Assembly: GCA_050742535.1 (NCBI GenBank) | Contig: JBOGIQ010000197.1 | Coordinates: 1-10,980 of the forward strand | Direction of reading: 5' to 3' | DNA length: 10,980 bases | Source of the DNA: Gp6-AA40 sp050742535 | Lineage (GTDB): Bacteria; Acidobacteriota; Vicinamibacteria; Vicinamibacterales; UBA2999 | In this document: positions 1 through 7,967 of the stretch, piece by piece | Layout: every line of letters begins with the position of its first letter | Numbering within the stretch: the first letter of the stretch is position 1 | Position numbers and translations under genes: made by a program | Notes under the pieces: model-generated | The model's input: only the letters and a program-made list of their open reading frames with translations | Told to the model about the DNA's origin: nothing | Database searches by the model: none

Positions 1-175
1 GGCTGGTGAAGATTTCGTCCACGGCGACGTCGAGGCGCCGCAGGCCCTTGACTGCGTCCTTGAACCGGTTCATGCCGCGCTCGGTGAGGGGGCGTTTGGT
101 GTCGTCGGGCCACTCGCTGCCGCGGTCGGCGGCGATCGCATGGCGGACGAGGTATAGCTCTGTAGGAGTGGACAT
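1..175 (-). CDS. SixA-type phosphohistidine phosphatase, partial (N-terminal 58 residues)
   Basis: Only the first 58 codons are present; the gene runs off the left edge. The protein begins MSTPTELYLVRHAIAADRG, where Arg-His of the RHA motif (residues 11-12) is the catalytic phosphohistidine signature of the histidine phosphatase superfamily. It is followed by an RPLTERG segment (residues 28-34), as in SixA proteins, which remove phosphate from histidines of phosphorelay or PTS proteins in the cytoplasm. The ATG at 175 lies 6 bases after the stop of the CHAD gene, so the two are probably co-transcribed. The start puts the motif at the usual distance from the N terminus. A more general phosphoglycerate-mutase-like phosphatase is possible because the second catalytic histidine is outside the window. 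Confidence 0.85.
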   Translation of the reverse strand, partial: MSTPTELYLVRHAIAADRGSEWPDDTKRPLTERGMNRFKDAVKGLRRLDVAVDEIFTS

Positions 176-181
176 CGTTGT

Positions 182-1081
182 TCAGGCCGCCCGCGTGCGG
201 CGGCGCGGCGCCGGGACGTCGGAAGCGTAATCGCAAATCGCCAGGAGCGGGGCACGCGCCGCGATGTAACGTCCGTGCAACCGCCGGCACTCCGTCTCGA
301 GACGGCGGACGAGCAGATCCATGTCCGCGGATACGCGGAGCGTCGGCGCGTTTGGCGATCCCTGGATGGCGCGGGTCCGGGCGATCAGCACCTCGAAATC
401 ATGAATACGTCCGAGGAGATCCTGCGCCCGCTTCAGCGTCATAATGCGGACCGTGGCGCGCGACCCGCTCAATTCGCGGACGATTTCCATGGTGTACCGC
501 AGTTTCTTGACCGCGATCCGGACCTCGTGCAGCCGATCCGGAAGATAGATTGCCGCGGCGTTTCCGATGCTGGCCCGCAACCGTTCGGCCCGGCGCGCGG
601 CGCGCTGCCGCGCGGCGGTCAGCTGCTTCGGATCGGCGACGCGGGGGCGGACCGCGAGTTGGTCGTGCTTTTTCGCGTGCGCCAGCAGTCTCTCGGCCAA
701 CTTGTCGAGGCGCCACCGATCGATCGTGCGCCCCATATCGCGGTGCATCCGCGCACGCTCCTGACGGATGGCCTGCTGCAATGACTGAATGCCCGAACGC
801 GGAAGGTCCGGCGCCCGGGCCAGTTCCTCCAGCGTCAACAGCGCCACGTCGAGCTCCCGGACCGGGCCCAGCGCACGCGTCAGGCGCCGCACGGCGCGGG
901 CGAGCTTTCGGCCGGCAGCGCCCCGGGCCACCAGCGGAAGCGCTTCCCGCAGCCGCCGCGTCGCCACGCGAGCCTGGTGAATGGCTGGTACGTCGCCGGC
1001 ACGCGCGGACGGCAGCGCCCGGGAGAGCGCGCCGAGCCGTTGGCGGATCAGCAACTCTGAACGTCCTGCCGTGACAGCCAT
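182..1081 (-). CDS. CHAD domain-containing protein (polyphosphate-binding)
   Basis: A 299-residue, Arg- and Ala-rich helical protein. It shows the two internal halves of the CHAD (conserved histidine alpha-helical domain) fold. The first motif is H35-x2-R38-VAT-R42-R43-L-R45, followed by LGPVRELDVAL near residues 71-81. The second is H185-x2-R188-IAV-K192-K193-L-R195-Y, followed by LLGRIHDFEVL at 222-232. CHAD domains are known to bind inorganic polyphosphate through these basic residues and to localise to polyphosphate granules; no CYTH domain is fused here. The gene begins at ATG 1081, back to back with the Ppx/GppA gene (42-base gap), and is followed after 6 bases by a SixA-type phosphatase. 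This context fits polyphosphate metabolism. The family call is firm; the cellular role is inferred. Confidence 0.93.
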   Translation of the reverse strand: MAVTAGRSELLIRQRLGALSRALPSARAGDVPAIHQARVATRRLREALPLVARGAAGRKLARAVRRLTRALGPVRELDVALLTLEELARAPDLPRSGIQSLQQAIRQERARMHRDMGRTIDRWRLDKLAERLLAHAKKHDQLAVRPRVADPKQLTAARQRAARRAERLRASIGNAAAIYLPDRLHEVRIAVKKLRYTMEIVRELSGSRATVRIMTLKRAQDLLGRIHDFEVLIARTRAIQGSPNAPTLRVSADMDLLVRRLETECRRLHGRYIAARAPLLAICDYASDVPAPRRRTRAA

Positions 1082-1090
1082 CGCTACCCG

Positions 1091-1100
1091 GTACTATAAA
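1091..1100. promoter_or_regulatory. Possible overlapping divergent -10 elements for the CHAD and Ppx/GppA genes
   Basis: The 42-base gap between the two divergent starts holds one A/T-rich island. Read leftward it gives TATAGT (1098-1093), ending 11 bases before the CHAD start codon. Read rightward it gives TATAAA (1095-1100), about 23 bases before the Ppx/GppA start codon. I see no convincing -35 hexamer for either. If both are used, the polymerases would compete for the same bases. Weak call based only on similarity to the consensus and position. Confidence 0.35.
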
Positions 1101-1123
1101 TCGGCGCGACCGTCGCCTGGCTC

Positions 1124-2731
1124 ATGCGCGTAGCGGCTATCGACATCGGGACGAATTCCATCCACATGCTCGTCGTGCGTGTGCGCGAGGATTTGTCGTT
1201 CGAGGTCATCGATCGCGAAAAGGCCATGGTCCGGCTCGGCGCCGGCGGCCTCGACGGTAAGGCGCTCACGGCAGAGGCCATGAACGCCGCGCTGCAGGCG
1301 CTGACCAAGTTCAAACGCGTGGCCGAGGCCCGCCAGGTCGATGCCGTCCTCGCCGCCGCAACCAGCGCCACCCGGGAAGCACGCAACGGCGGCGAGTTCC
1401 TCGCCCGCATCGAGCGCGAAACAGGCATCCGCGCCCGGATTATCACCGGCGCGGACGAAGCGCGGTTGATCCACCAGGCGGCAGTCTACGGGGTCGACGT
1501 CGGCAGCGGGCGCGCCGTGGTGATCGACATCGGCGGCGGCAGCGTGGAAATCACGCTGGGGACGGCCAAGACCACCCAGCTGGCGCGCAGTTTCAAGCTT
1601 GGCGTGATCCGCCTGACCGAACGCTACGTGCGCACCGACCCGCTGTCGGAGCGGGACGAGCGGCGGTTGGTAAAGCACATCCAGGACGAAGTCGACCGCT
1701 ACTGCACGCAGATCACCGAGGCCGGCTTCGACCGGGTGATCGGCACGTCGGGGACGATCCTCAGCCTGGGCGCGGTCGCCAGCACGATGTCGCGCGGGAC
1801 ACTGCCGTCCGAGCTGCGAAACCTGCAGGTCACCGCCAAGCAGATACGCCGGCTGCGAAAGACGTCGGTCCGGCTCGACATCGAACAGCGCCTGCTGCTG
1901 CCCGGGCTCGATCCCCGCCGCGCCGATCTGATGGTCGCCGGCGCCGTACTGGTCGACACGGTCCTGCGGCGGCTTGGCGCCGAAGATCTCACGCTCTGCG
2001 ATCTCGCGCTGCGTGAAGGGCTGGTGCTCGACTACGTCCGGCGGAACAAGCGGCGCATCGAACGGGTGGACGCGATCCCCGACGTCCGGCGGCGCAGCAC
2101 GATCGAGCTGGCCGAGCGCTGCAACTACGACGCGGCACATGCACAGCACATCGCGCGGCTCGCCCTGGCGCTGTTCGACCAGACGCGATCCCTGCATGGC
2201 ATGACCGACCGGGAGCGCGAGTGGCTGGAATTCGCGGCGCTGCTGCACGACATCGGCGGGCTGATCAGCTTCGTCCGTCACCATCGCCATTCCTACTACC
2301 TGATCAAGAACGGCGATCTGCGCGGCTTCCAGCCCGACGAAATCGAAGTGATCGCGCTCGTAGCCAGATATCACCGGCGCGGCACGCCAAAACGTTCGCA
2401 CGATGAATACGCGGGGCTTCCGGCCTCGCTGCGGCGTGCCGTCCGGCTGCTGGCGTCGATCCTGCGCGTCGCGGAAAGCCTCGATCGCAGCCACGGCCAG
2501 GTGATTTCCAGCCTCGAGCTGCGCGACGCGGGCCAGGGGGTGGCGCTGCGGATTCGCACCGCCGCGAATGCCGATGCCGAGCTCGAGCTGTGGGCAACCG
2601 CGCGCCACCTGGGACCGTTCGAGAAGCTGGTACGGAAGACGGTGACGCTCGAACTGGCGAGCGAGCAGCGCGTCGAGCGGCGCCGCCCGGCCGGATTGCT
2701 GGCAGTCGAGAGGACGGTACCACTAAAATAG
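1124..2731 (+). CDS. Exopolyphosphatase / pppGpp phosphohydrolase (Ppx/GppA) with C-terminal HD domain
   Basis: A 535-residue member of the Ppx/GppA family, which releases phosphate from polyphosphate or converts pppGpp to ppGpp in the cytoplasm. The N-terminal ASKHA-type fold is evident: phosphate-binding loop AAIDIGTNSIHML (4-16), EARLI (112-116) with the conserved glutamate of the active-site region, VVIDIGGGSVEITLG (132-146), and GTSGTILSLG (207-216). The C-terminal third is an HD-type helical domain with LLHDIGG (His375-Asp376), His386/His387/His389 and YHRRG (His417), as in long E. coli-type Ppx/GppA proteins. The ATG at 1124 places the first loop at residue 4. The next gene starts 5 bases after its stop, so it leads an operon with the YacG-like gene and citrate synthase. 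Sequence alone does not tell Ppx from GppA; the CHAD neighbour favours a polyphosphate role. Confidence 0.93.
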   Translation: MRVAAIDIGTNSIHMLVVRVREDLSFEVIDREKAMVRLGAGGLDGKALTAEAMNAALQALTKFKRVAEARQVDAVLAAATSATREARNGGEFLARIERETGIRARIITGADEARLIHQAAVYGVDVGSGRAVVIDIGGGSVEITLGTAKTTQLARSFKLGVIRLTERYVRTDPLSERDERRLVKHIQDEVDRYCTQITEAGFDRVIGTSGTILSLGAVASTMSRGTLPSELRNLQVTAKQIRRLRKTSVRLDIEQRLLLPGLDPRRADLMVAGAVLVDTVLRRLGAEDLTLCDLALREGLVLDYVRRNKRRIERVDAIPDVRRRSTIELAERCNYDAAHAQHIARLALALFDQTRSLHGMTDREREWLEFAALLHDIGGLISFVRHHRHSYYLIKNGDLRGFQPDEIEVIALVARYHRRGTPKRSHDEYAGLPASLRRAVRLLASILRVAESLDRSHGQVISSLELRDAGQGVALRIRTAANADAELELWATARHLGPFEKLVRKTVTLELASEQRVERRRPAGLLAVERTVPLK

Positions 2732-2736
2732 TTCGG

Positions 2737-2928
2737 ATGGACGAGCCGCCGTTGTGCGTGCTGTGCCACGTGCGGCCGCGCGACGTGCGGTGGCGGCCGT
2801 TCTGCAGCGAACGGTGCCGGAACGAAGACCTGGCGCGGTGGGCCGACGGGCGCTACCGGGTTGCCGGTGATCCCGTGCCGACTCCCGACAACGACCACAA
2901 CGACCCCGACCCGGATACCAACGACTGA
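2737..2928 (+). CDS. yacG: YacG-type zinc-binding DNA gyrase inhibitor
   Basis: A 63-residue protein with four cysteines in the YacG pattern: C7-x2-C10, then C23-x3-C27 within FCSERCRNEDLARW (22-35), ending in an Asp/Pro/Asn-rich tail. YacG binds one zinc ion and in E. coli inhibits DNA gyrase by contacting GyrB. The reading frame stays open upstream to 2590, but that part lies inside the Ppx/GppA gene. The ATG at 2737, 5 bases after that gene's stop, places the cysteines at the family's usual distance from the N terminus. Citrate synthase starts 16 bases downstream, so this is a middle gene of a tight operon. The length and cysteine spacing match; the role as gyrase inhibitor is transferred from the family. 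Confidence 0.85.
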   Translation: MDEPPLCVLCHVRPRDVRWRPFCSERCRNEDLARWADGRYRVAGDPVPTPDNDHNDPDPDTND

Positions 2929-2944
2929 AACGCGCCCTCTTCTT

Positions 2945-4230
<1,286 letters not shown>

Positions 4231-4231
<1 letters not shown>

Positions 4232-4354
4232 TCGGTGCGAGCGCCCTTCCGCGAGTCGGTGCGACGATTCTTACGCTGGTCGGTGCGAACGGGCTACCGG
4301 TCGGTGCAAGGTGGCTGCTGGTCGGTGCAAAGCTCCTTACGCAGGCTGGTGCAA
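4231..4354 (+). repeat. Direct array of GTCGGTGC(G/A)A repeats, left arm of a mirror-image pair
   Basis: Six copies of GTCGGTGCRA begin at 4231, 4255, 4279, 4300, 4321 and (degenerate) 4345, with spacings of 24, 24, 21, 21 and 24 bases. A further copy lies out of step at 4388. The array starts one base before the end of the citrate synthase gene and runs into the 5' part of the M28-type gene. Reverse-complement copies follow at 4457-4540. Each copy includes a GTG in the M28 reading frame, so it may supply start codons as well as repeated sequence. Confidence 0.85.
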
Positions 4355-5371
4355 GCGGGACGCGGCGTGGCGATGAGTGCCGCGCTGGTCGGTGCAATAG
4401 GTGCGACGTCGGCAATGGCCGTTGGATGTCGAATGTCGAAGAGCGAAACGCCACCCCTTGAACCATCCAGTAGCCAGCTTGCACCGACCAGCAGCCAGAT
4501 CGCACCGACCAACGGCCAGCTCCCACCGACCGCGCGCTTTGACAGCGCTCGAGCCTGGAAGGACCTCGCCGCTCAGGTGGCAATCGGCCCGCGACCGGCC
4601 GGTTCAGCTGCCCTTCAGAAAACCCGCGACTACATCCTGGCGGAGCTGAAAAAGGCCGGGATCGAGACGCGTCAGCAGATCTTCATCGCACGAACACCGC
4701 TCGGCGAGACGTCGATGGCGAATGTCATCGCCACAATCCCGGGGCGCCGCCCGGAGCGCCTCGCCATTGCCAGCCACTACGACACCAAGCGCACGCCGTT
4801 CACGAGCCCGTCGGGCGCCGAAGTGACCCGATTCGTCGGCGCCAGCGACGGCGCCTCCTCCACCGCGGCGCTGATCGAGCTCGCCCGCGTGCTGAAATCG
4901 CGCCAGAACGAATTCACCATCGAGCTGATCTTCTTCGACGGCGAGGAAGCAGTCGTCGAGTGGACCCGCAACAACGACAATACCTACGGCAGCCGGCACT
5001 ATGTCGCCACGGCGCTGAAGGCTGGCACGCTGAAGGATCTGCGCGCGCTGATTCTCCTCGACATGATCGGCGACAAGGATTTGCGGATTCGCCGCGACGC
5101 CGTCTCGACGCGGTGGCTGGTGGACATCGTCTGGAGCGCGGCCGCACGGCTTGGCCACCGCAGCGTGTTCCTGGATGAGGAGACCTCGATCGACGACGAC
5201 CATGTGCCGTTCGTGAGCGCCGGCGTTCCGGCCGTGGACGTCATCGACCTCGACTACCCGGCCTGGCACACGGCCCAGGACACGCTCGACAACGTGCGCG
5301 CCAGAAGCCTGCAGATCGTCGGGGACGTCGTGCTCGCGGCGCTGCCGGATATCGAAGCCAGGCTTCGCTGA
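4325..5371 (+). CDS. M28-family glutaminyl-peptide cyclotransferase-like lipoprotein
   Basis: A probable secreted lipoprotein of 348 residues from the GTG at 4325. The n-region contains RR and R, a hydrophobic stretch follows, and the lipobox MAVGC ends at Cys35. The domain has M28 zinc-enzyme motifs: SHYDTK (150-155), GASD with Asp175, FFDGEEA with Glu207/Glu208, LLDMIGD with Asp246, and DDDHVPF leading to AWHT (Trp314, His315). EEAVVEW (Trp213), YGSRH and AWHT resemble glutaminyl cyclases (QPCT), which turn N-terminal Gln into pyroglutamate, more than ordinary aminopeptidases. The start is uncertain. The frame is open from GTG 4235, and GTG 4367 or ATG 4373 are alternatives. I prefer 4325 because AAGGTGG (4308-4314) precedes it and the signal peptide has charge. 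Residues 45-70 are a linker of heptad repeats (LAPTSSQ, IAPTNGQ) encoded by the right repeat array. Its last codons contain a 15-base palindrome (5353-5367). Confidence 0.85.
   Translation: MQSSLRRLVQAGRGVAMSAALVGAIGATSAMAVGCRMSKSETPPLEPSSSQLAPTSSQIAPTNGQLPPTARFDSARAWKDLAAQVAIGPRPAGSAALQKTRDYILAELKKAGIETRQQIFIARTPLGETSMANVIATIPGRRPERLAIASHYDTKRTPFTSPSGAEVTRFVGASDGASSTAALIELARVLKSRQNEFTIELIFFDGEEAVVEWTRNNDNTYGSRHYVATALKAGTLKDLRALILLDMIGDKDLRIRRDAVSTRWLVDIVWSAAARLGHRSVFLDEETSIDDDHVPFVSAGVPAVDVIDLDYPAWHTAQDTLDNVRARSLQIVGDVVLAALPDIEARLR
4457..4540 (+). repeat. 21-bp tandem repeat, right (inverted) arm of the mirror-image pair
   Basis: Four successive 21-base units start at 4457, 4478, 4499 and 4520. 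The core TTGCACCGACC is the reverse complement of the GTCGGTGCAA repeats on the left. The 19-mer TGGCTGCTGGTCGGTGCAA at 4312-4330 recurs as an exact reverse complement at 4479-4497. The flanking repeats pair around the same axis (4404.5): 4300-4309 with 4500-4509, and 4279-4288 with 4521-4530, each 9 of 10. Each unit also shows an internal 7-base pattern (CGACCAG, CAGCCAG). In the M28-type gene they encode the LAPTSSQ-like linker after the lipobox cysteine. Confidence 0.85.
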
Positions 5372-5376
5372 TGTCG

Positions 5377-5431
5377 CGTGGGGCGAGCCTTGTCAGGCTC
5401 GCCTCGCGAACCCGACAGGGTTCGCGCCACG
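5377..5431. repeat. 55-bp three-way-junction element (two hairpins closed by an outer stem)
   Basis: Outer stem CGTGG (5377-5381) pairs with CCACG (5427-5431). Inside are hairpin 1, GGCGAGCCT (5382-5390) with AGGCTCGCC (5395-5403), loop TGTC, and hairpin 2, CGCGAACCC (5405-5413) with GGGTTCGCG (5418-5426), loop GACA. All 23 pairs are Watson-Crick; T5404 is the only unpaired base outside the loops, and the two loops are complementary to each other. It begins 5 bases after the M28-type gene's stop and contains the last 13 codons of rarD including the stop. It may act as a bidirectional terminator, although there is no T tract, or it may be a dispersed REP-like element. Confidence 0.8.
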
Positions 5432-6301
5432 TCCGCGGCCGTTGGCACGGCGGGTGGCCGCAATCCCTTCCATCGCGAACACGCTTACCGCCATCCAGAC
5501 CAGCGCAAACCCGACCAGCTTCTGCTCGGTGAACGGCTCCTCGTACACCATCACGCCGAGCACGAACTGCACGGTCGGCGCGATGAACTGCAGAATCCCG
5601 ATTGCGGAGAGCGGAATCCGCTGAACAGCGGCGGCAAACAGGACGAGCGGCAGCGTCGTGATCGGACCGGCCGCGGCGACGAGCGCCATGCCGCCGGGGT
5701 CCAGGTGCACGAACGCGCCGGTCCCGCGGAATTCCGTCGCCGACAGGAAGACGAGCGCGGGCAGCAGCAGCAGGCCCGTTTCGAGCGTCAGGCCAACCAC
5801 CGAACCAAGCGGAGCCTTCTTCTTGACTAACCCGTAGGTGCCAAAGCTCACCGCCAGACCTATGGCAATCCACGGCACGCTGGCGTACACGACAGCGAGA
5901 TAACCGACACCGGCGGCGGCAAGCCCGATCGCCACCCACTGGAACCGGCGCAGCCTCTCACCGAGGATCACCACGCCCAGCAGGACGTTCACCAGCGGCG
6001 TGATGAAGTAGCCGAGGCTCGTCTCGACGATGAAGTCGTGGGTGACGGCCCAGACGTAAATGAACCAGTTCACCGCGATCAGGAGCGCAGCGACGGTGTA
6101 GAGCCGGATGACACTCCATGTCAGCACCATCTCGCGGCGCAGCGAACCAAGCGCCACCACGGCCGCCAGCAGCAGAAACGACCAGACGATCCGGTGGGCG
6201 ATGATCTGATCGGCAGGAACGAATCCGATCAGCTTGAAGTACACGGGGAACAGGCCCCAGAGGGCGTACGCGCCGAGGCCGTACCAGAACCCGGGGTTCA
6301 C
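5393..6301 (-). CDS. rarD: EamA-family transporter RarD
   Basis: A 302-residue polytopic membrane protein with about ten hydrophobic segments. The N-terminal motif GLGAYALWGLFPVYFK (residues 8-23), followed by DQIIAHRIVWS (31-41), is characteristic of RarD proteins within the drug/metabolite transporter superfamily. LGYFITPLVNVLLG (near 96-109) and LQFIAPTVQFVLGV (near 239-252) are the paired conserved segments of the two half-repeats. RarD-type proteins are presumed exporters of small metabolites; the E. coli protein is named for a chloramphenicol-sensitive phenotype and its true substrate is not established. The GTG start at 6301 overlaps the stop of the upstream LeuA-like gene by 4 bases (GTGA), so it is translationally coupled and last in its operon. 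The tail GRGRGANPVGFARRA is largely encoded by the three-way-junction repeat and is probably not functional. Confidence 0.93.
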   Translation of the reverse strand: MNPGFWYGLGAYALWGLFPVYFKLIGFVPADQIIAHRIVWSFLLLAAVVALGSLRREMVLTWSVIRLYTVAALLIAVNWFIYVWAVTHDFIVETSLGYFITPLVNVLLGVVILGERLRRFQWVAIGLAAAGVGYLAVVYASVPWIAIGLAVSFGTYGLVKKKAPLGSVVGLTLETGLLLLPALVFLSATEFRGTGAFVHLDPGGMALVAAAGPITTLPLVLFAAAVQRIPLSAIGILQFIAPTVQFVLGVMVYEEPFTEQKLVGFALVWMAVSVFAMEGIAATRRANGRGRGANPVGFARRA

Positions 6302-7542
6302 GCGTCGAGCCGCGTCGTCGCGTACGCGCGCGCGGCCTCGATCTCCCGGAGAATCTCCTGCTCGGTGAGCACCGTCGCCGATGCCTTGGCCCGCCGGAAA
6401 ATGCGCTCGACCATCTCGTCGTCGGCGGGAAGGCCGCGGCGCTCGAGCCAGAACACGACGTTCGATTTCCCCGACATGGGACCGATCTCGATCTGCTGCG
6501 ACCGGCCGACGAGGCGCGCCGGGACCCCGGAGTACACGGTGTCGGCCAGATCCGCATCGTCCTTGTTGAACGCCTTGACGACCGCGGCGGCGTGGACGCC
6601 CGTGGCCGTGCGGAACGCGTCGCGGCCGAACACGGGATAGTTGTCGGGGATCGGCTCGCCGGTGGCCTCCGACACGGTCTGCACGAGGTCGTTCAGATGC
6701 GTGAGATCGCGTTCGATCCAGCCCATCAGCACGAGGTTGACCATCAGCAGGTCCATCGGCGTATTGCCGACGCGCTCCCCGATTCCGAGCATCGTGCCGT
6801 GGATGCGGCTGGCGCCGGCGGCGAGCGCCGCAATGCTGTTGATCGTGCCCATGTCGCGATCCCGATGTCCGTGCCAGTCGATGCCAACGCCGCCACCGTG
6901 TTCGTCGACGATCGTCTTCACGAAATGAACGACGGCGCGCGCGCCGTCCGGCGTCGCGTGCCCGACGGTGTCGGCGATACAGAGCCGTGACGCACCAGCC
7001 CGGATCGCCGTCGAGAAGAGACGCCGCAGGGTGTCCGGATCGGAGCGCGTCGTGTCTTCGGTCACGTACATCACCGTCAGACCCTGCCGGACGCCGAAGC
7101 CGACGGCTTCTTCAGTGCAGCGCAGCAGGTAGTCCACCGTCCAGTCCTCGGCGTAGCGCCGGATCGGACTCGAGCCGATGAAACAGCAGCATTCGATCGG
7201 CAGGCCGGTACGCTGGACGATATCGGCGATCGGCTGGATGTCCGCCGCCAGCGTGCGCGCGGCGCAGTTCGCCTGCACCTTGAGACGGCAGTCGACGATC
7301 TCCTCCGCCAGCCGCGCGGCATCCTTCACGACGTGCGGGCCCGCGCCGGGTAAGCCGATGTCGGCGGTATCGATGCCGATGCGGTCGAGAAGGTGCAGGA
7401 TCCGCAGTTTCTGGTCGATGGTGGGCGCCTTCACCGACGGCGACTGCAGCCCGTCGCGCAGCGTCTCGTCGAGGAGCATGATCCGGGCGGGCCGGGCGGC
7501 CTCGCCCTGCCGGTTCCAGTCGTAGATCAGCGCGTCATTCAC
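6298..7542 (-). CDS. LeuA/homocitrate-synthase-family enzyme (DRE-TIM metallolyase), no LeuA regulatory domain
   Basis: A 414-residue protein from GTG 7542. The TIM-barrel catalytic domain begins LLDETLRDGLQSP (Arg29-Asp30) and carries the metal-binding WHGHRDRD (His224, His226). GTMLGIGERVGNTP (about 250-262) and ATGVHAAAVVKAF (His317) follow, then VGRSQQIEIGPMSGKSN (345-361), typical of the second subdomain of isopropylmalate, homocitrate and citramalate synthases. These enzymes condense acetyl-CoA with an oxoacid. The roughly 130-residue C-terminal allosteric domain of standard LeuA is absent, so substrate and feedback control cannot be assigned. GGAGG (7553-7557) precedes the GTG by 10 bases and supports it. 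Starting further upstream would only add sequence lying deeper inside the preceding gene. It overlaps that gene by 8 bases and the following rarD by 4, so all three form one operon. Confidence 0.88.
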   Translation of the reverse strand: MNDALIYDWNRQGEAARPARIMLLDETLRDGLQSPSVKAPTIDQKLRILHLLDRIGIDTADIGLPGAGPHVVKDAARLAEEIVDCRLKVQANCAARTLAADIQPIADIVQRTGLPIECCCFIGSSPIRRYAEDWTVDYLLRCTEEAVGFGVRQGLTVMYVTEDTTRSDPDTLRRLFSTAIRAGASRLCIADTVGHATPDGARAVVHFVKTIVDEHGGGVGIDWHGHRDRDMGTINSIAALAAGASRIHGTMLGIGERVGNTPMDLLMVNLVLMGWIERDLTHLNDLVQTVSEATGEPIPDNYPVFGRDAFRTATGVHAAAVVKAFNKDDADLADTVYSGVPARLVGRSQQIEIGPMSGKSNVVFWLERRGLPADDEMVERIFRRAKASATVLTEQEILREIEAARAYATTRLDA

Positions 7543-7801
7543 GGGACGAACGCCTCCGCGCCGCAAGCGTGCCGCCGAGGCCCGCCACCAGCACCACTCC
7601 GCCCCACAGCGCGCCCTGCTGGAACGCACGGGCGACCGCGGGCTTCATGATCTCGTCGATCGTCACCGGCGGGCGTCTGCCGGCGGCCGCATCGCGGGAG
7701 GCCGAGACGTACTCCCCAACGCCGGCCACGGTGACGCGGTCCTGAACGACTGCGAACACGACAATCGCTGTAATACAGGTGAACACGACGGCACGGCCCA
7801 C
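7535..7801 (-). CDS. Small two-helix membrane protein, function unknown
   Basis: An 88-residue protein I do not recognise. An N-terminal hydrophobic helix (about residues 4-19, VVFTCITAIVVFAVV) is followed by a polar loop of about 45 residues. A second helix (about 63-79, containing LWGGVVLVAGLGGTLAA) is followed by a basic tail RRRSSRE. This suggests a hairpin membrane protein with the loop outside and both ends inside. The GTG at 7801 is the first start in frame and sits 7 bases after a perfect TATAAT. Its last 8 bases overlap the LeuA-like gene (GTGAATGA), so it is the first gene of that operon and may mainly deliver ribosomes to the synthase. The frame is supported by the overlap and the membrane pattern; its biological role is unknown. 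Confidence 0.7.
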   Translation of the reverse strand: MGRAVVFTCITAIVVFAVVQDRVTVAGVGEYVSASRDAAAGRRPPVTIDEIMKPAVARAFQQGALWGGVVLVAGLGGTLAARRRSSRE

Positions 7802-7807
7802 AAACCG

Positions 7808-7813
7808 ATTATA
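7808..7813 (-). promoter_or_regulatory. -10 element TATAAT of the leaderless-type operon promoter
   Basis: Read leftward, the sequence is a perfect TATAAT at 7813-7808, the only such A/T-rich hexamer in this gap. A transcript starting 7 bases downstream would begin at about 7801, the GTG start of the small membrane protein, giving a leaderless message. No good -35 hexamer is seen 16-18 bases upstream, and there is no Shine-Dalgarno sequence before the GTG. Confidence 0.5.
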
Positions 7814-7884
7814 TGGTTCCGCTGACGGCCTGCCCCGAGCGAGCCGCTGGCGCGTCGAGGGGCCCTTCTCTTGCTTCGCTCCCT

Positions 7885-7936
7885 GTGGAGTCCGGCTTCA
7901 GCCGGATTGCCCGTAGCTTCCGCCTTCAGGCGGAAG
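7885..7936. repeat. Tandem TTCA-loop hairpins in the divergent gap upstream of the CBS gene
   Basis: Two hairpins in a row share the loop TTCA: TCCGGC (7891-7896) with GCCGGA (7901-7906), and CTTCCGCC (7917-7924) with GGCGGAAG (7929-7936). The 24 bases 7885-7908 recur exactly at 8395-8418, on the other side of the CBS gene. They lie in the 166-base gap between the divergent starts (7802-7967), which otherwise shows only the leftward -10 element and the CBS Shine-Dalgarno sequence. They resemble dispersed extragenic repeats more than terminators, since no gene ends here. Confidence 0.75.
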
Positions 7937-7967
7937 AGACCGTTGACCGAACGAGCAGGAGAACCCC

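Noticed and set aside
1094..2608. A 504-codon open frame antisense to the Ppx/GppA gene
   Set aside because: It is a shadow of a GC-rich gene: the sense strand has clear Ppx/GppA motifs, and the antisense translation has no recognisable domain.
2861..2944. An N-terminal extension of citrate synthase (28 residues rich in Thr and Pro)
   Set aside because: It overlaps the YacG gene, and known citrate synthases begin near the ATG at 2945.
5382..5426. Classical Rho-independent terminator
   Set aside because: The stems are strong, but no T run follows on either strand, so it is listed as a structured repeat with possible terminator activity.
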